A DNA stretch of 64,000 nucleotides, taken from assembly GCF_030506325.1 (NCBI RefSeq), contig NZ_CP120683.1, forward strand, positions 1,612,001-1,676,000, given 5' to 3'. Below, one piece after another: positions 26,417-35,812 of the stretch. Position numbers and translations under genes: made by a program. The notes under the pieces were generated by a model, which was not told the origin of the DNA, made no database searches, and saw only the letters and a program-made list of their open reading frames with translations. How positions within the stretch are numbered: position 1 is the stretch's first letter; each line of letters starts with the position of its first letter. This DNA is from Tunicatimonas pelagia (GTDB lineage: Bacteria > Bacteroidota > Bacteroidia > Cytophagales > Cyclobacteriaceae).

Positions 26417-28372
26417 TTATGAAGAATACCCATCGCGCAATGTTCGGCGCATCAACTTATTAGAGGCTGTTCTCGGCAAGCTGTCTTTCTGAACTACGTC
26501 AGCAATGCGGAACAACGGATTCAACTGCTGGGAAAGCAGTTTTTGAAGTTCTTTTTTCAGGGGTTCTTTCTCTACCGTTCGATCCGTCAGATAAAAAACC
26601 ACCAATTGTTCTGGACCACCCTCGGGTGGAGAAATGGCTACTGCCGCCGATTCTGTAATTACCCCGTGTTGGTTAAGTACTTTCTCAATTTCTACAGCAC
26701 TCACTTTTATTCCTCCCAGATTCATCACATCATCGGCTCGACCTTGACTGCGGTAAAATACGGTCTGATTGAGTTCACCTAAAACCTGGTAATTGTCGCC
26801 GTGCTTGCGGAGCGGACGACCATCTTCCAACGTAGGGCTACCCGCGTAGTAAGCTTCATGATGATCGCGGTTTAGCAACTTTTGTGATAATCCGATAGCG
26901 GGAGGCACGATGAATACTTCCCCAGCTTGAGATGGATCAAGTTCCCCTGTTTCATGATTTCTGAACCGAATTTCTAACCCTAAAGCGGGAGTGGTGAAGG
27001 TAGCCGGAATAGCGGGTTGCACCACCGTTCCGGTGAGGTAACCACCGCCAATCTCGGTTCCACCACAGTACTCGATGATCGGGGCTTTAAAGTTATTCAG
27101 CCACATCAGGTACAGATAATCCTCGGCATTAGAGGGCTCTCCGGTAGAGCTGAACACCCGTACTGACCACCGATAATCTTCCATAGCTTTACTAGCCCGC
27201 CAAACCTTCACCAGTGAAGGAATCGTGCCCAGAATACTGATCTTAGTTTCTTCTACAAATTTTCCAAATGCTGCCGAAGCCGCTGAACCTGTAAATAGCG
27301 CGATGGTTGCCTGATTCATTAGCGTAGCGTAAATCAGCCAGGGCCCCATCATCCAGCCCATGCTCGTTGTCCAAGTCACTACATCATTCGGGTGAATATC
27401 GTGGTGAAAGTGTCCGTCCATCGCACACTTAATCGGAGTCAGTTGGTTCCAGGGAATGGCTTTAGGTTCGGAAGTAGTGCCTGATGAGAATAGTATACTG
27501 ATTGTATCATCCGGCTGACCGATATGGGTTTCAGCCGTGGTTTCCCCTAAAAAATCATCCCAGATAATATCGTCTGATCTTAATTGCGTATCCGGTTGGT
27601 TTTGTACAACGACAGCTAACGGAGTATTAGCTTCTTTTACTCGTGAATAGACATTGAGCAATTTTTGATTATAAGCGTAAGCATCTACCGTGATAACCGC
27701 TTTTGCCTTGGCGATCTTCAGTCGGCTACTTAACTCTTGGGACGAAAAGCTATCGGCAATCAGTACTGCTGCCATTCCCGCTTTTATAATTCCTAAGTAA
27801 GCGGCTACGGCTTCTTTTCCGAGTGGCATATACAAGGCTACTGCATCGCCGGGCTTAAAATTTAAATTCTTTAAACCGGAAGCTACCCGGTTTACGAGTT
27901 CTTCTAACTGCCCGTAGGATAGTGTTTCAGTCTGCCCGGACTCATCCGCTAGGGTTAACGCGGGTTTATCAGCCGGAGCCTGGAAGCAGCTTTCCGCAAT
28001 ATTCAGTTGCGCTCCCCTGAGCCAATTCACCTGTTCGTTTCCCTGGCTATCGTCCAGTATCTGCTGATAAGGTTTATCCAGTTGAATATTCAACCGTCTA
28101 ACTACCGCCTCCCAAAACACAGCTCGATTTTGTATTGACCATTGGTATAAATCGGCGTATGATTCTACCTCGACTTGCGCCATTAGCTCAGAGATGTTAG
28201 CACTTTGAACGGTAGATTCATCCGGGTGCCAGGCTACTTTGAGTGGTTCGTTCTCGTAGATATTCTGATAAGTCTTCCAGGTCTGCTCAAAGCTAAGTTT
28301 ACCTCGAGCATTACTAGCTACGGACTGCCATTGCTGGATCTTTTGGGCTAAATTGTTAGTTTCTGCTTCCAT
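26417..28372 (-). CDS. AMP-forming acyl-CoA synthetase
   Basis: 651-residue ANL-superfamily adenylate-forming enzyme that joins a carboxylic acid to CoA with ATP. An acetyl-CoA-synthetase-like N-terminal cap is followed by the P-loop SSGTTSEPKAIPW (about 291-303), GGTEIGGGY (about 436-444), a C-terminal hinge RADDVMNLGGIKVS (about 557-570) and the catalytic Lys in ASNKLMRR (about 640-647). The long N-terminal region and the SSGTTSEPKAI form resemble the plant AAE17/18-like group rather than plain acetyl-CoA synthetase. Substrate unknown. It is upstream of menD, but no pathway link is evident. Confidence 0.88.
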   Translation of the reverse strand: MEAETNNLAQKIQQWQSVASNARGKLSFEQTWKTYQNIYENEPLKVAWHPDESTVQSANISELMAQVEVESYADLYQWSIQNRAVFWEAVVRRLNIQLDKPYQQILDDSQGNEQVNWLRGAQLNIAESCFQAPADKPALTLADESGQTETLSYGQLEELVNRVASGLKNLNFKPGDAVALYMPLGKEAVAAYLGIIKAGMAAVLIADSFSSQELSSRLKIAKAKAVITVDAYAYNQKLLNVYSRVKEANTPLAVVVQNQPDTQLRSDDIIWDDFLGETTAETHIGQPDDTISILFSSGTTSEPKAIPWNQLTPIKCAMDGHFHHDIHPNDVVTWTTSMGWMMGPWLIYATLMNQATIALFTGSAASAAFGKFVEETKISILGTIPSLVKVWRASKAMEDYRWSVRVFSSTGEPSNAEDYLYLMWLNNFKAPIIEYCGGTEIGGGYLTGTVVQPAIPATFTTPALGLEIRFRNHETGELDPSQAGEVFIVPPAIGLSQKLLNRDHHEAYYAGSPTLEDGRPLRKHGDNYQVLGELNQTVFYRSQGRADDVMNLGGIKVSAVEIEKVLNQHGVITESAAVAISPPEGGPEQLVVFYLTDRTVEKEPLKKELQKLLSQQLNPLFRIADVVQKDSLPRTASNKLMRRTLRDGYSS

Positions 28373-28505
28373 ACTTTTAGGAAAATACGATCTTTTCGCT
28401 TACTTAGAACGAACTTATTACCAGGATGATTGGGATAACGATAGATGACCAGTATAATAATCGATTGCTACCCGAACAATACACACGTAAAACTAATAAA
28501 TACTT

Positions 28506-29171
28506 ATGCCGGTATCTCAGTTACTATCGCTTTGTTTTCTGATTTTATTAATAGGTATTGTTGCTTGCCAGCCGGAGAAGAAACGGATTGTGTTCTTTGG
28601 CGATTCTATTACTCAAGCGGGTAACGAACCCGGTGGCTACATTGACCTGCTGCGCCAACAGATGGACACGTCTCGCTACGAACTTATTGGGGCGGGTATC
28701 AGTGGTAATAAAGTTCCTGACCTTCAAGGGCGCGTGCAGGAGGATGTGCTGAGTCATAAGCCGGATGTAGTCTTGATCTACATCGGTATTAATGATGTGT
28801 GGCACTTCTACAAGTTTGAGGGGACTACTGGAACGGAAAAATCGGTGTACGAAGCCGGGCTGAAAGATTTGATTCAAACCATTACTGCTACGGGTAGCGA
28901 AGTAATTTTAGCCACTCCTACCGTGATTGGCGAAGACCCCGATAGCCAAGATGAAACCAACCAGCGATTGGTAGAGTATGCCGAAGTAGTACGGCAGGTG
29001 GCTAATGAAACAAATACTCCGCTGTGCGATCTTCGAACGAATATTAGCGAGTACCTCCGGGCAAATAATCTATCCAAGCAATACGAGGGAATACTGACAG
29101 GCGATGGCGTACACATGAACCGGAAAGGCAACCAGTTTCTGGCTGACCAGTTTAAATCTTGTATTCTATAG
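28506..29171 (+). CDS. SGNH/GDSL hydrolase lipoprotein
   Basis: 221 residues. The lipoprotein signal ends in GIVAC (Cys21). SGNH blocks: GDSIT with catalytic Ser34, a Gly in the GISGNKV segment (block II), GINDVW (block III, about 97-102) and DGVHMN with the Asp-His pair (block V, about 198-203). Family members remove acetyl or other acyl groups from glycans and lipids. It lies between the acyl-CoA synthetase and a sulfatase region, so carbohydrate esterase activity is plausible but inferred. Confidence 0.88.
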   Translation: MPVSQLLSLCFLILLIGIVACQPEKKRIVFFGDSITQAGNEPGGYIDLLRQQMDTSRYELIGAGISGNKVPDLQGRVQEDVLSHKPDVVLIYIGINDVWHFYKFEGTTGTEKSVYEAGLKDLIQTITATGSEVILATPTVIGEDPDSQDETNQRLVEYAEVVRQVANETNTPLCDLRTNISEYLRANNLSKQYEGILTGDGVHMNRKGNQFLADQFKSCIL

Positions 29172-29206
29172 ACAGGCTTTATTAGGTCGGTAAGGGTGCT
29201 ACTTTT

Positions 29207-30097
29207 TTATATTTCTTCCTCTTCCTGAAATACAACCGAGCCCCGATTGTAAATAGCTTGCATAATCAGCCCAAACAGCACTCCAAACACAATAATGATA
29301 ATATTGATTAAACCTTCGGCGCTGAACGACATCCGGATAAGTACAGTAGATAAGATAAATCCGGTATTTCTGATGAGTTGGTTATAATCTTTAATATGCT
29401 TAAAGGAAACAATTAATACTAGTACGTCGATCAGGATGAGCAGTATGAAAAACTCATGATAAAATATCCAATTGACATCAGTTACTTCACTAATCTGCTC
29501 AGTTAGGTACCAGTACGTTTCTAGCAACCACTTTACAAAGCTAAATATTGTAAGTCCGACAAAGGCAGCGAACAACAACACACTAACTCGCCGTTTAAAC
29601 CTTAGGAATGGCACGATGCGCTCAGAGAAACCTATTTTGGGGCTTGATTTTGCCTGCCGATTAAATTGCTGGATAATTAGAAATAATGCAATTAGACCGA
29701 CAAAATCTGCTAACAACTGAATGTTATAATCGTATGCAAACCAGTCAAGCGATAAGGTAGCATTAGAGACATCCTTAAAAATACGTCGCACTACAATTAG
29801 TGAAATAATCTCGTACTGCTTACTCACAAAGGTGGTGAACGAGGAAGGCAGGTAGTAGATTAGTAAGTAGACCTCAAATACTAAAATAAAGGTAAAGGGA
29901 GTATATAGTGTGGCAATAGGGTTGGTCAGCAAGCTTCCCTTTAACAACTCGACAGGCAGTACGTGCAGCCAATGTAAAAAGACTAAAAAAACATGAATAA
30001 GAAAACCAACAATACTTAAATTGATTATTAACTGATCAAAGCGTTCCTTAAAGTGATCACTCAGGATTTTATTGGCAATGGAATCTAGCCCTTTCAT
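29207..30097 (-). CDS. Multi-pass membrane protein of unknown function
   Basis: 296 residues with about six or seven hydrophobic helices (near 25-47, 65-85, 128-145, 170-192, 213-232, 240-280). It resembles an ion-channel or sensor-like membrane domain only in general layout: no signature residues are visible. The C-terminus is acidic (QEEEEI). Convergent with the SGNH gene, with a gap of 35 nt. Not recognised. Confidence 0.65.
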   Translation of the reverse strand: MKGLDSIANKILSDHFKERFDQLIINLSIVGFLIHVFLVFLHWLHVLPVELLKGSLLTNPIATLYTPFTFILVFEVYLLIYYLPSSFTTFVSKQYEIISLIVVRRIFKDVSNATLSLDWFAYDYNIQLLADFVGLIALFLIIQQFNRQAKSSPKIGFSERIVPFLRFKRRVSVLLFAAFVGLTIFSFVKWLLETYWYLTEQISEVTDVNWIFYHEFFILLILIDVLVLIVSFKHIKDYNQLIRNTGFILSTVLIRMSFSAEGLINIIIIVFGVLFGLIMQAIYNRGSVVFQEEEEI

Positions 30098-30189
30098 ACA
30101 AGTGAGGTCTACAACTGTGAGTGGACTCGAGATGATACCCGCTGACGCCAGAAGATAATACGGTTATAACCTAGCTATCTCAGTTTAGT

Positions 30190-31770
30190 TTACTCACCCC
30201 GTTTTTGCACTCCAACCTCCTCACTCCACTGCTCGTAGGTTAGGCTCATTTGTTCTAGTACTTTGGGGAATTCGGTGCTAACATCATTGAGTTCGGTGGG
30301 ATCTTGCTGCATATCGTAAAGAGACCATTGGTACGCCGGGGCTTGACTTACAATTTTCCACTTTCCCTGTCGCATGGCCTGATGACCGATATGCTCCCAA
30401 AAGAGCGGTCGCTCCGAAGGTGCTGAGTCATTTTCGATGATAGATAACAGATTTTTTCCCCTTAACGCCCGAACACTATCTGGGTACGTAGCTTGAGCTA
30501 AGTTGGCAATAGTTGGGTAAACATCTACTACGTGGGCGTAGCTATCTACCCGTTCCGTTGGTTCTATTCCATTGGGCCAGTGGATAATGAGCGGAGAAGC
30601 AATTCCACCTTCTTCTACGTGGCGTTTGTAGCGACGAAATGGAGTGTTAGATGCGATAGACCAGGGCTTGCGATAGGCCGCGTAAGAACCGGGCAGGCCA
30701 ATTTCTACGGCAGGATCATTCAGCTTTCGCCCAGTGATATCTTCCGGCGAGCCACCATTATCTGATAAAAAGATCACTAACGTATTTTCCCAAGCATTAT
30801 TGGTTTGTAATGTCTCAAACACCTGGCCTAAACCCTGATCCATGCGGTCAATCATGGCAGCGTACACTTCCATTCGTCGCTCCCAATGAAGTGAGGTATC
30901 GCGCTGACTCCACTCGGGTATATCTTCCTCCCAGAGTGGCAATTGAAAGCTAGTATCGATCACTCCCTCTTTTTGCATTCGTAAGTAGCGTTCCTGGCGC
31001 AAAGCTTCCCAACCACTATCGTAGCGACCTTTATAGCGAGCAATATCTTCAGGTAGGGCGTGTAGCGGCCAGTGGGGAGCAGTATATGCCAAATACAAAA
31101 AGAAAGGCTGACTATTTTCTTGAGAAAAGTGCTGCGTTAAGAAAGAAGCTGCCGAATCTGACAGAGCATCCGTCATATAAAACTCCTCTTTGGGTGGAGT
31201 CCAGGGCTGACCATTGTAGGCCATTTGCCGTACCCGAGGTTGGTCGGTAATCACTTCATAGTAGCTACTTGCTCCGCTAATTAGGCCAAAGTACTTATCA
31301 AAACCTCGTTTGGTAGGCCAGTATTCCGGTTTTTCACCCACATGCCATTTGCCCGACATGTAGGTAGCGTACCCGGTAGGTTTTAAAAGTTCGGCCAGTG
31401 TGAGGCATTGATCGTTCAAATAACCTTGATATGGTCCCGGTTCAGGATTGCTATCTGCCCCACTAACCATTGCTCCCATTCCGGCTTCATGCGGATACAA
31501 CCCCGTGAGCAGAGAAGCCCGAGTCGGGCAACAACGCGCCGTATTGTAAAAATGACGAAACGCCACTCCTGATTTCGCTAGCTTATCTAAGTTTGGAGTA
31601 CGAATTTCACTACCGTAGCAACCCAAATCCGAATAGCCCATATCATCGGCCATAATTAGTAGAATATTCGGACGTTCATCCTGTACCTGGGCATCGGGGG
31701 AAGATACTGGTTGGCACGACCATAAGCACCAACTGATGCATACTACAGATAGAGTGGGGAGTAGTTTCAT
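30190..31770 (-). CDS. S1 family sulfatase (CCPTR type), lipoprotein
   Basis: 526 residues, fourth sulfatase in the window. Lipobox WSC (Cys19). ADDMGYSDLGCYG (about 41-53), formylglycine motif C80-C-P-T-R with Thr in place of the usual Ser, GKWHVGE (about 141) and LSDNGGSPED. The C-x-P-T-R variant is known in functional S1 sulfatases of the arylsulfatase type. It lies 22 nt downstream of a barrel-like secreted protein gene on the same strand, away from the SusCD sulfatase cluster. Substrate unknown. Confidence 0.93.
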   Translation of the reverse strand: MKLLPTLSVVCISWCLWSCQPVSSPDAQVQDERPNILLIMADDMGYSDLGCYGSEIRTPNLDKLAKSGVAFRHFYNTARCCPTRASLLTGLYPHEAGMGAMVSGADSNPEPGPYQGYLNDQCLTLAELLKPTGYATYMSGKWHVGEKPEYWPTKRGFDKYFGLISGASSYYEVITDQPRVRQMAYNGQPWTPPKEEFYMTDALSDSAASFLTQHFSQENSQPFFLYLAYTAPHWPLHALPEDIARYKGRYDSGWEALRQERYLRMQKEGVIDTSFQLPLWEEDIPEWSQRDTSLHWERRMEVYAAMIDRMDQGLGQVFETLQTNNAWENTLVIFLSDNGGSPEDITGRKLNDPAVEIGLPGSYAAYRKPWSIASNTPFRRYKRHVEEGGIASPLIIHWPNGIEPTERVDSYAHVVDVYPTIANLAQATYPDSVRALRGKNLLSIIENDSAPSERPLFWEHIGHQAMRQGKWKIVSQAPAYQWSLYDMQQDPTELNDVSTEFPKVLEQMSLTYEQWSEEVGVQKRGE

Positions 31771-31792
31771 AGAATGATAGCTGCTAATAGGT

Positions 31793-32683
31793 TTAGTTGG
31801 TAACTGGCTTGGATTTTTTCTTCCAAACCCACTGCCAGTAAAAGTAAGGAAATATAGGTACTACTGAGGCTAATTCTTCCTGAGCATCGGGAAAATACAT
31901 GTAAAAGCCAATCAGCTCGGTGCGAAAGTACCTCAAAAAAGCGTATCGGGAAGCATAGAACGGTGCCAGACGAAACCCGTAGGATAGCTGATACTTACGG
32001 GGAATATTATCCAGATAGGTGAAGGTGGTACCGTAAGAACTAGTGCCGTGTACCGAGAGCCAGGGCTTAGGTCGCCAATCCACACTAAGTGATACATCGG
32101 GATTGATAGTTCTATCAAAAAATCTACCTACGTACCGAGCAGTATCTCGATTCTCAATTAATAGGTTTTCAGTATAGGTTACTCCTACCGAAAAGTGAAG
32201 GTACGTATTTTCACCAGTCTGCCAACTGGCATTCAGATGATTATACCAGCTATTTCCGCCCTGCCGTTCAATAGTTAAGTTATCCTGATCAGCCTGATTT
32301 TGCGTTCTCCACAAGTGCTGATACATCGTTTCGAACGCTAGAGCTGGCCAGATTCCTTGCTGATCGGCTAACCTGAACCGAAAGTTAAAGCTGGGAACGG
32401 GCAGGTAGGGCTCCTGAAAAAGACCGCCGATCAATGGTAGCAAATCAATTTCTGCGGTAATATTATCAGTAATGCCCCACCAAGCCCAGCTTGGGATGGG
32501 CAGTGTAAACGGTGACTGATTATAAATAACCTCTCGCTTTTTAAGAGTATAAGCGGTGAATCCATCGGCTGGATGCAGGAAGATATCGGCTTGTAACCCC
32601 TGCCGTTGCTTATCCTGACCTAGTAGGGAAGTGAAAGACGACAGAACAACGATTAATAGCAGTGTTACTTTCATCTCAGACAA
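31793..32683 (-). CDS. Secreted, probable outer-membrane barrel protein
   Basis: 296 residues. Signal peptide about 1-22 (ends LLGQ). The rest is rich in alternating aromatic/polar strands (FNFRFRLA, YLHFSVGVTYTENLL, VSLSVDWRPKPWLSVHGTSSYG), as in a beta-barrel, but the final residues do not end in the classical Phe. A second ATG lies at 32674. It precedes the CCPTR sulfatase by 22 nt and may be co-transcribed with it. No known family recognised. Confidence 0.6.
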   Translation of the reverse strand: MSEMKVTLLLIVVLSSFTSLLGQDKQRQGLQADIFLHPADGFTAYTLKKREVIYNQSPFTLPIPSWAWWGITDNITAEIDLLPLIGGLFQEPYLPVPSFNFRFRLADQQGIWPALAFETMYQHLWRTQNQADQDNLTIERQGGNSWYNHLNASWQTGENTYLHFSVGVTYTENLLIENRDTARYVGRFFDRTINPDVSLSVDWRPKPWLSVHGTSSYGTTFTYLDNIPRKYQLSYGFRLAPFYASRYAFLRYFRTELIGFYMYFPDAQEELASVVPIFPYFYWQWVWKKKSKPVTN

Positions 32684-32719
32684 TTACCTGATACCCTATT
32701 AAACACTATCCGTAGTAGA

Positions 32720-33496
32720 CTAGCCATAAATATCATTTAGAATACTCGCCAGCCTCAGTCCGGCGAGTAGTAACCGTTGCTCCACAATCGGCCAGTTGTG
32801 GTACATATATTCGTAACCGAGACGTTTATCATCCGGCACATCGTATACCGCACCGCGCAGTTCCACTGCTTCATCTAGCCATTGTTCCATGTAAACGGAT
32901 TGGGTTTCACTCACTAGTTCAGGCGTAACGTAGCGGTTGAGGTGGGTTGCTAACTCGGTGTAACTTAGTTGCTTGGCATTAAGCATATCGCTATCCCAAA
33001 CCCGGTGCAGGTTCGATGAATCAGGTTCATACATCCAGCGTACTCGCACATCGTTACCACCCCGGTCATCTCCTTTACCTATGTGCAACGGCTGGTGTAA
33101 ATCCCCAACTAGATGAACTAATATTTTTAGATACTCTTGTTCTTGCTGTAATGGTAGGGTGTCACTCTTCAGAGCAGCAATTATACGCTGGGTAGCTTCG
33201 TAAGCATCACCCGTCGGCTCCTGAATTTCAGGGTTATAGCTGGTTCCGGTGGGTACGGTAACCCAGTGCCAAGTGTTGGTGTAATCGTAAGCCGAGTCGG
33301 AACGGATTTCGTCCATCCAAGTACTGGCCATTGCCAAGTCTACTGGCCCCAGAATCTGGGTTATACGCGCTTCGGCAGCTCGGCTCAGATGCCATTGGGC
33401 CAATTGCCCAATAGCCCGATGTCCAGTTTGCCCCCAGCCCCAGCTAAGCTGGTTAGTCACCGCAATCAGAAGTAAGGTAGTCAGCAGTCTTTTCAT
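32720..33496 (-). CDS. S1/P1-type zinc nuclease, secreted
   Basis: 258 residues from ATG 33496 (the frame opens upstream to 33556 but those codons precede a complete signal peptide). The signal peptide is cut before W-G, placing the conserved N-terminal Trp as a zinc ligand. WGQTGHRAIG, then DEIRSD (about 74-79), NTWHWV (about 85-90), HLVGDLHQPLH and GDDRGGND give the His/Asp ligands of the trinuclear zinc site; NLHRVWDSD follows. The family degrades single-stranded DNA and RNA and removes 3' phosphates. In this setting it probably scavenges nucleic acid in the periplasm. Confidence 0.9.
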   Translation of the reverse strand: MKRLLTTLLLIAVTNQLSWGWGQTGHRAIGQLAQWHLSRAAEARITQILGPVDLAMASTWMDEIRSDSAYDYTNTWHWVTVPTGTSYNPEIQEPTGDAYEATQRIIAALKSDTLPLQQEQEYLKILVHLVGDLHQPLHIGKGDDRGGNDVRVRWMYEPDSSNLHRVWDSDMLNAKQLSYTELATHLNRYVTPELVSETQSVYMEQWLDEAVELRGAVYDVPDDKRLGYEYMYHNWPIVEQRLLLAGLRLASILNDIYG

Positions 33497-33707
33497 GGTA
33501 TAGGTTTTTGCGGTGAAGATAAGGTATTCTAAAAAAGAACGAAGTGGGGTAAGCATTAAATCCTACTTTCCTCCTTCACAAACTACTTGCAAAAACTTGT
33601 CTAACTACACCCTCCTAGGCTCAACAGGTCAGAGCAGGGTTCTTTCCTACCAATAATAAACGACAGTAGCCTTACAAAATGCTCCTATCGGCGACGGCGA
33701 ATAGAAT

Positions 33708-34361
33708 TTATCGCCTAGCAATAGATCTACGGCTTATGTAGTGGTCAATAAGCCGAATAATGTCAGACTGCCTACTGAAGTCAATATTGTTCTTGGTAAC
33801 AAAGCGGTCTACCTGTTTAGCTTCACTTTCCTTTAGCGAGAACAATTTGGCCAGATTACTACGACCAGCTTTAAATCTTTGGAAGTTGCCATCCGGTAAA
33901 AACACAAAGTAGTCTTGAGCAAAGGCTTGCCCCTCCTTATGCGGATGAAGGCGAGTTGGATAGCGGTGAGTGGCCGTAGCACTCGCCGGAACCTTCCTTT
34001 CTCTCACAAACAAAGAAAATGCCCCATTAAATACTAACTGGAAAAACATAAGACGAGGACGCTTTTCAGCATCAGAATACGGTAATGTAAAAAAGGTTTG
34101 TATGAAGCCAGTAGTAGTATCTATGGCAATAAAAGATTCTACCGAGTAAGCACTAAACGCTAGCATTTTAGAGCCCGATTGTAATACAACGATATTGTTT
34201 TTCAAATCATACTTTAAATGACCTTCAAACTGTTGGCCACTATTTAGCACAATGCTACCGTGTTTCCATTCCTCATCAGATTTTAACTGTTCTGCTAATA
34301 CTGTTTCAATAAGGCATACTACTCCCAGTAGCATTCCAATGAAATACCTCATAGTGATCAT
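33708..34361 (-). CDS. Secreted protein of unknown function
   Basis: 217 residues. Signal peptide ends about TVLA (residue 23). The N-terminal half has strands around GSIVLNSGQQFEGHLKYDLKNNIVVLQSG, a pattern seen in many exported proteins of this phylum. The C-terminus is basic and helical. No catalytic motif. A single gene, with about 210 nt of unremarkable sequence before the nuclease gene and about 230 nt before hldD. Confidence 0.6.
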   Translation of the reverse strand: MITMRYFIGMLLGVVCLIETVLAEQLKSDEEWKHGSIVLNSGQQFEGHLKYDLKNNIVVLQSGSKMLAFSAYSVESFIAIDTTTGFIQTFFTLPYSDAEKRPRLMFFQLVFNGAFSLFVRERKVPASATATHRYPTRLHPHKEGQAFAQDYFVFLPDGNFQRFKAGRSNLAKLFSLKESEAKQVDRFVTKNNIDFSRQSDIIRLIDHYISRRSIARR

Positions 34362-34595
34362 TCTTTACAGGTTTAACAATGTGGTTTTAAACGAACTTAC
34401 TTTTTGCTGAGGTTGCTATATTAGCATATGGTCTTTTACTTCTTCGCAGTAAATATATTTCAAAGAAAAGCAATTTATACAACTTCTGTTGCAATGAAAT
34501 ACCCAATAACTTGTAACGTATTTAATGTAAATACCAAATTTTTGAAAACTCAATAAGCGAAAGGTAAGCTATATTTTACCAACTACTAGGTGTAT

Positions 34596-35570
34596 TTACT
34601 CGGAAGCTACCCCCAATTGAAAAGAAGTTGTGAAAAATCCCTGATGGGATTGTAGTCTTTGGTAGTACCGTTTTACGCCTTCTTCTAAAGAGACAAAAGG
34701 CTTGGTGTAGCCAGAATTTCTGAGCGCTTGTAAGTTTGCCTGCGTAAACGTTTGATATTTTCCTTTTAGGTAGTCAGGAAAAGGAATGAATTCAATCTCA
34801 GTTTTTTCGGTTTCTAATTGCTGAATGATGTGGGCAATATCCAGAAAACTTCGGGCTTCGCCAGTACCACAATTGTATATTCCTGACTGGGCTTGCTGAA
34901 AAAAGTGAAGATTAACCCGTACTACATCTTCCACAAAAATAAAATCCCGCCGGAAGTCTTGGCTACCTTCAAACAGGCGCATTTTTCCTCCTTCCCGTAG
35001 CTGATTGAAGAAATGAAAAGCTACGGAAGCCATGCTACCTTTATGACTTTCTTGATAGCCGTACACATTAAAGTAGCGTAGCCCTACCACCGGGGAGCTT
35101 ACCGCATTTGCTTTCAAATAGCGAAGTACGTACTGATCGAACATAAACTTAGAGAAGGCATATACATTAAGCGGATACTCGCACGCTCGCTCTTCAGTAA
35201 AGCCATTATCACCGTTACCGTATACTGAGGCACTGGAAGCGTAGTAGAATGGTATTTTACGGTCGATACAATGGTGAAACAGCACTTTGGAAAACTGATA
35301 ATTGTTCCGCATCATGTATTCGCCGTCGGTCTCGGTAGTAGAAGAACAGGCTCCCTGATGAAAAATCGCAGTAATATTCTGAAGTGAGGGTAAAACATCG
35401 AGGAACTTCTGCTTATCTAAAAAATCAGCCATGAATAACCCGTTTAGGTTGAGGTGTTTCTGAGCGTTAGCCAGATTGTCAACCACCAAAATATCTTCGT
35501 GCCCCAATTCATTTAATCCTTTAATAAGATTACTGCCGATAAATCCGGCTCCGCCCGTTACAATTATCAT
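34596..35570 (-). CDS. hldD: ADP-L-glycero-D-manno-heptose-6-epimerase
   Basis: 324-residue extended SDR that epimerises ADP-heptose for the lipopolysaccharide inner core. NAD(P)-binding TGGAGFIGSN (5-14), the Ser/Ala region ASSASVYG (about 111-118), catalytic YAFSK (about 139-143), and RYFNVYG with GSMASVAFHFFNQ, which is characteristic of HldD. Length and motif order match the family. On the minus strand, divergent from the PSCyt1 gene. A -7-like box lies 24 nt upstream. Confidence 0.92.
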   Translation of the reverse strand: MIIVTGGAGFIGSNLIKGLNELGHEDILVVDNLANAQKHLNLNGLFMADFLDKQKFLDVLPSLQNITAIFHQGACSSTTETDGEYMMRNNYQFSKVLFHHCIDRKIPFYYASSASVYGNGDNGFTEERACEYPLNVYAFSKFMFDQYVLRYLKANAVSSPVVGLRYFNVYGYQESHKGSMASVAFHFFNQLREGGKMRLFEGSQDFRRDFIFVEDVVRVNLHFFQQAQSGIYNCGTGEARSFLDIAHIIQQLETEKTEIEFIPFPDYLKGKYQTFTQANLQALRNSGYTKPFVSLEEGVKRYYQRLQSHQGFFTTSFQLGVASE

Positions 35571-35593
35571 AGCTCTGCTAGTTTTAATAAACC

Positions 35594-35601
35594 CAAAAAT
35601 A
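35594..35601 (-). promoter_or_regulatory. Candidate -7 box for hldD
   Basis: Reads TATTTTTG on the minus strand (consensus TAnnTTTG), 24 nt before the start codon. No -33 box at 19-nt spacing. Confidence 0.3.
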
Positions 35602-35626
35602 GCTTCTGTTCCCTAACAATGCTAAC

Positions 35627-35643
35627 ATCAATTAAGAATTGAT
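35627..35643. promoter_or_regulatory. Perfect 7-bp palindrome in the hldD / PSCyt1 divergent gap
   Basis: ATCAATT, AAG, AATTGAT. Positioned between divergent genes as an operator would be, but it may be chance in an AT-rich region. Confidence 0.25.
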
Positions 35644-35812
35644 AGTGGAGAACAAGAATCGGTTAAGCATCTAAACACTTGGTAACATGCTAACCCTGAA
35701 TTTGAACGAGCGCACCTATTTTGCTTACGTGGTCTACCAATAGGCTATTTGAATTGGCTGGTGTTTTTAGTAACTTTTGCTTTCACCGCTAACCGAAGAA
35801 TACGTAGCAGTA

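Noticed and set aside
33497-33707. Possible small RNA or gene in the 211-nt gap before the nuclease
   Set aside because: No open frame, hairpin with T-run or clear promoter found.
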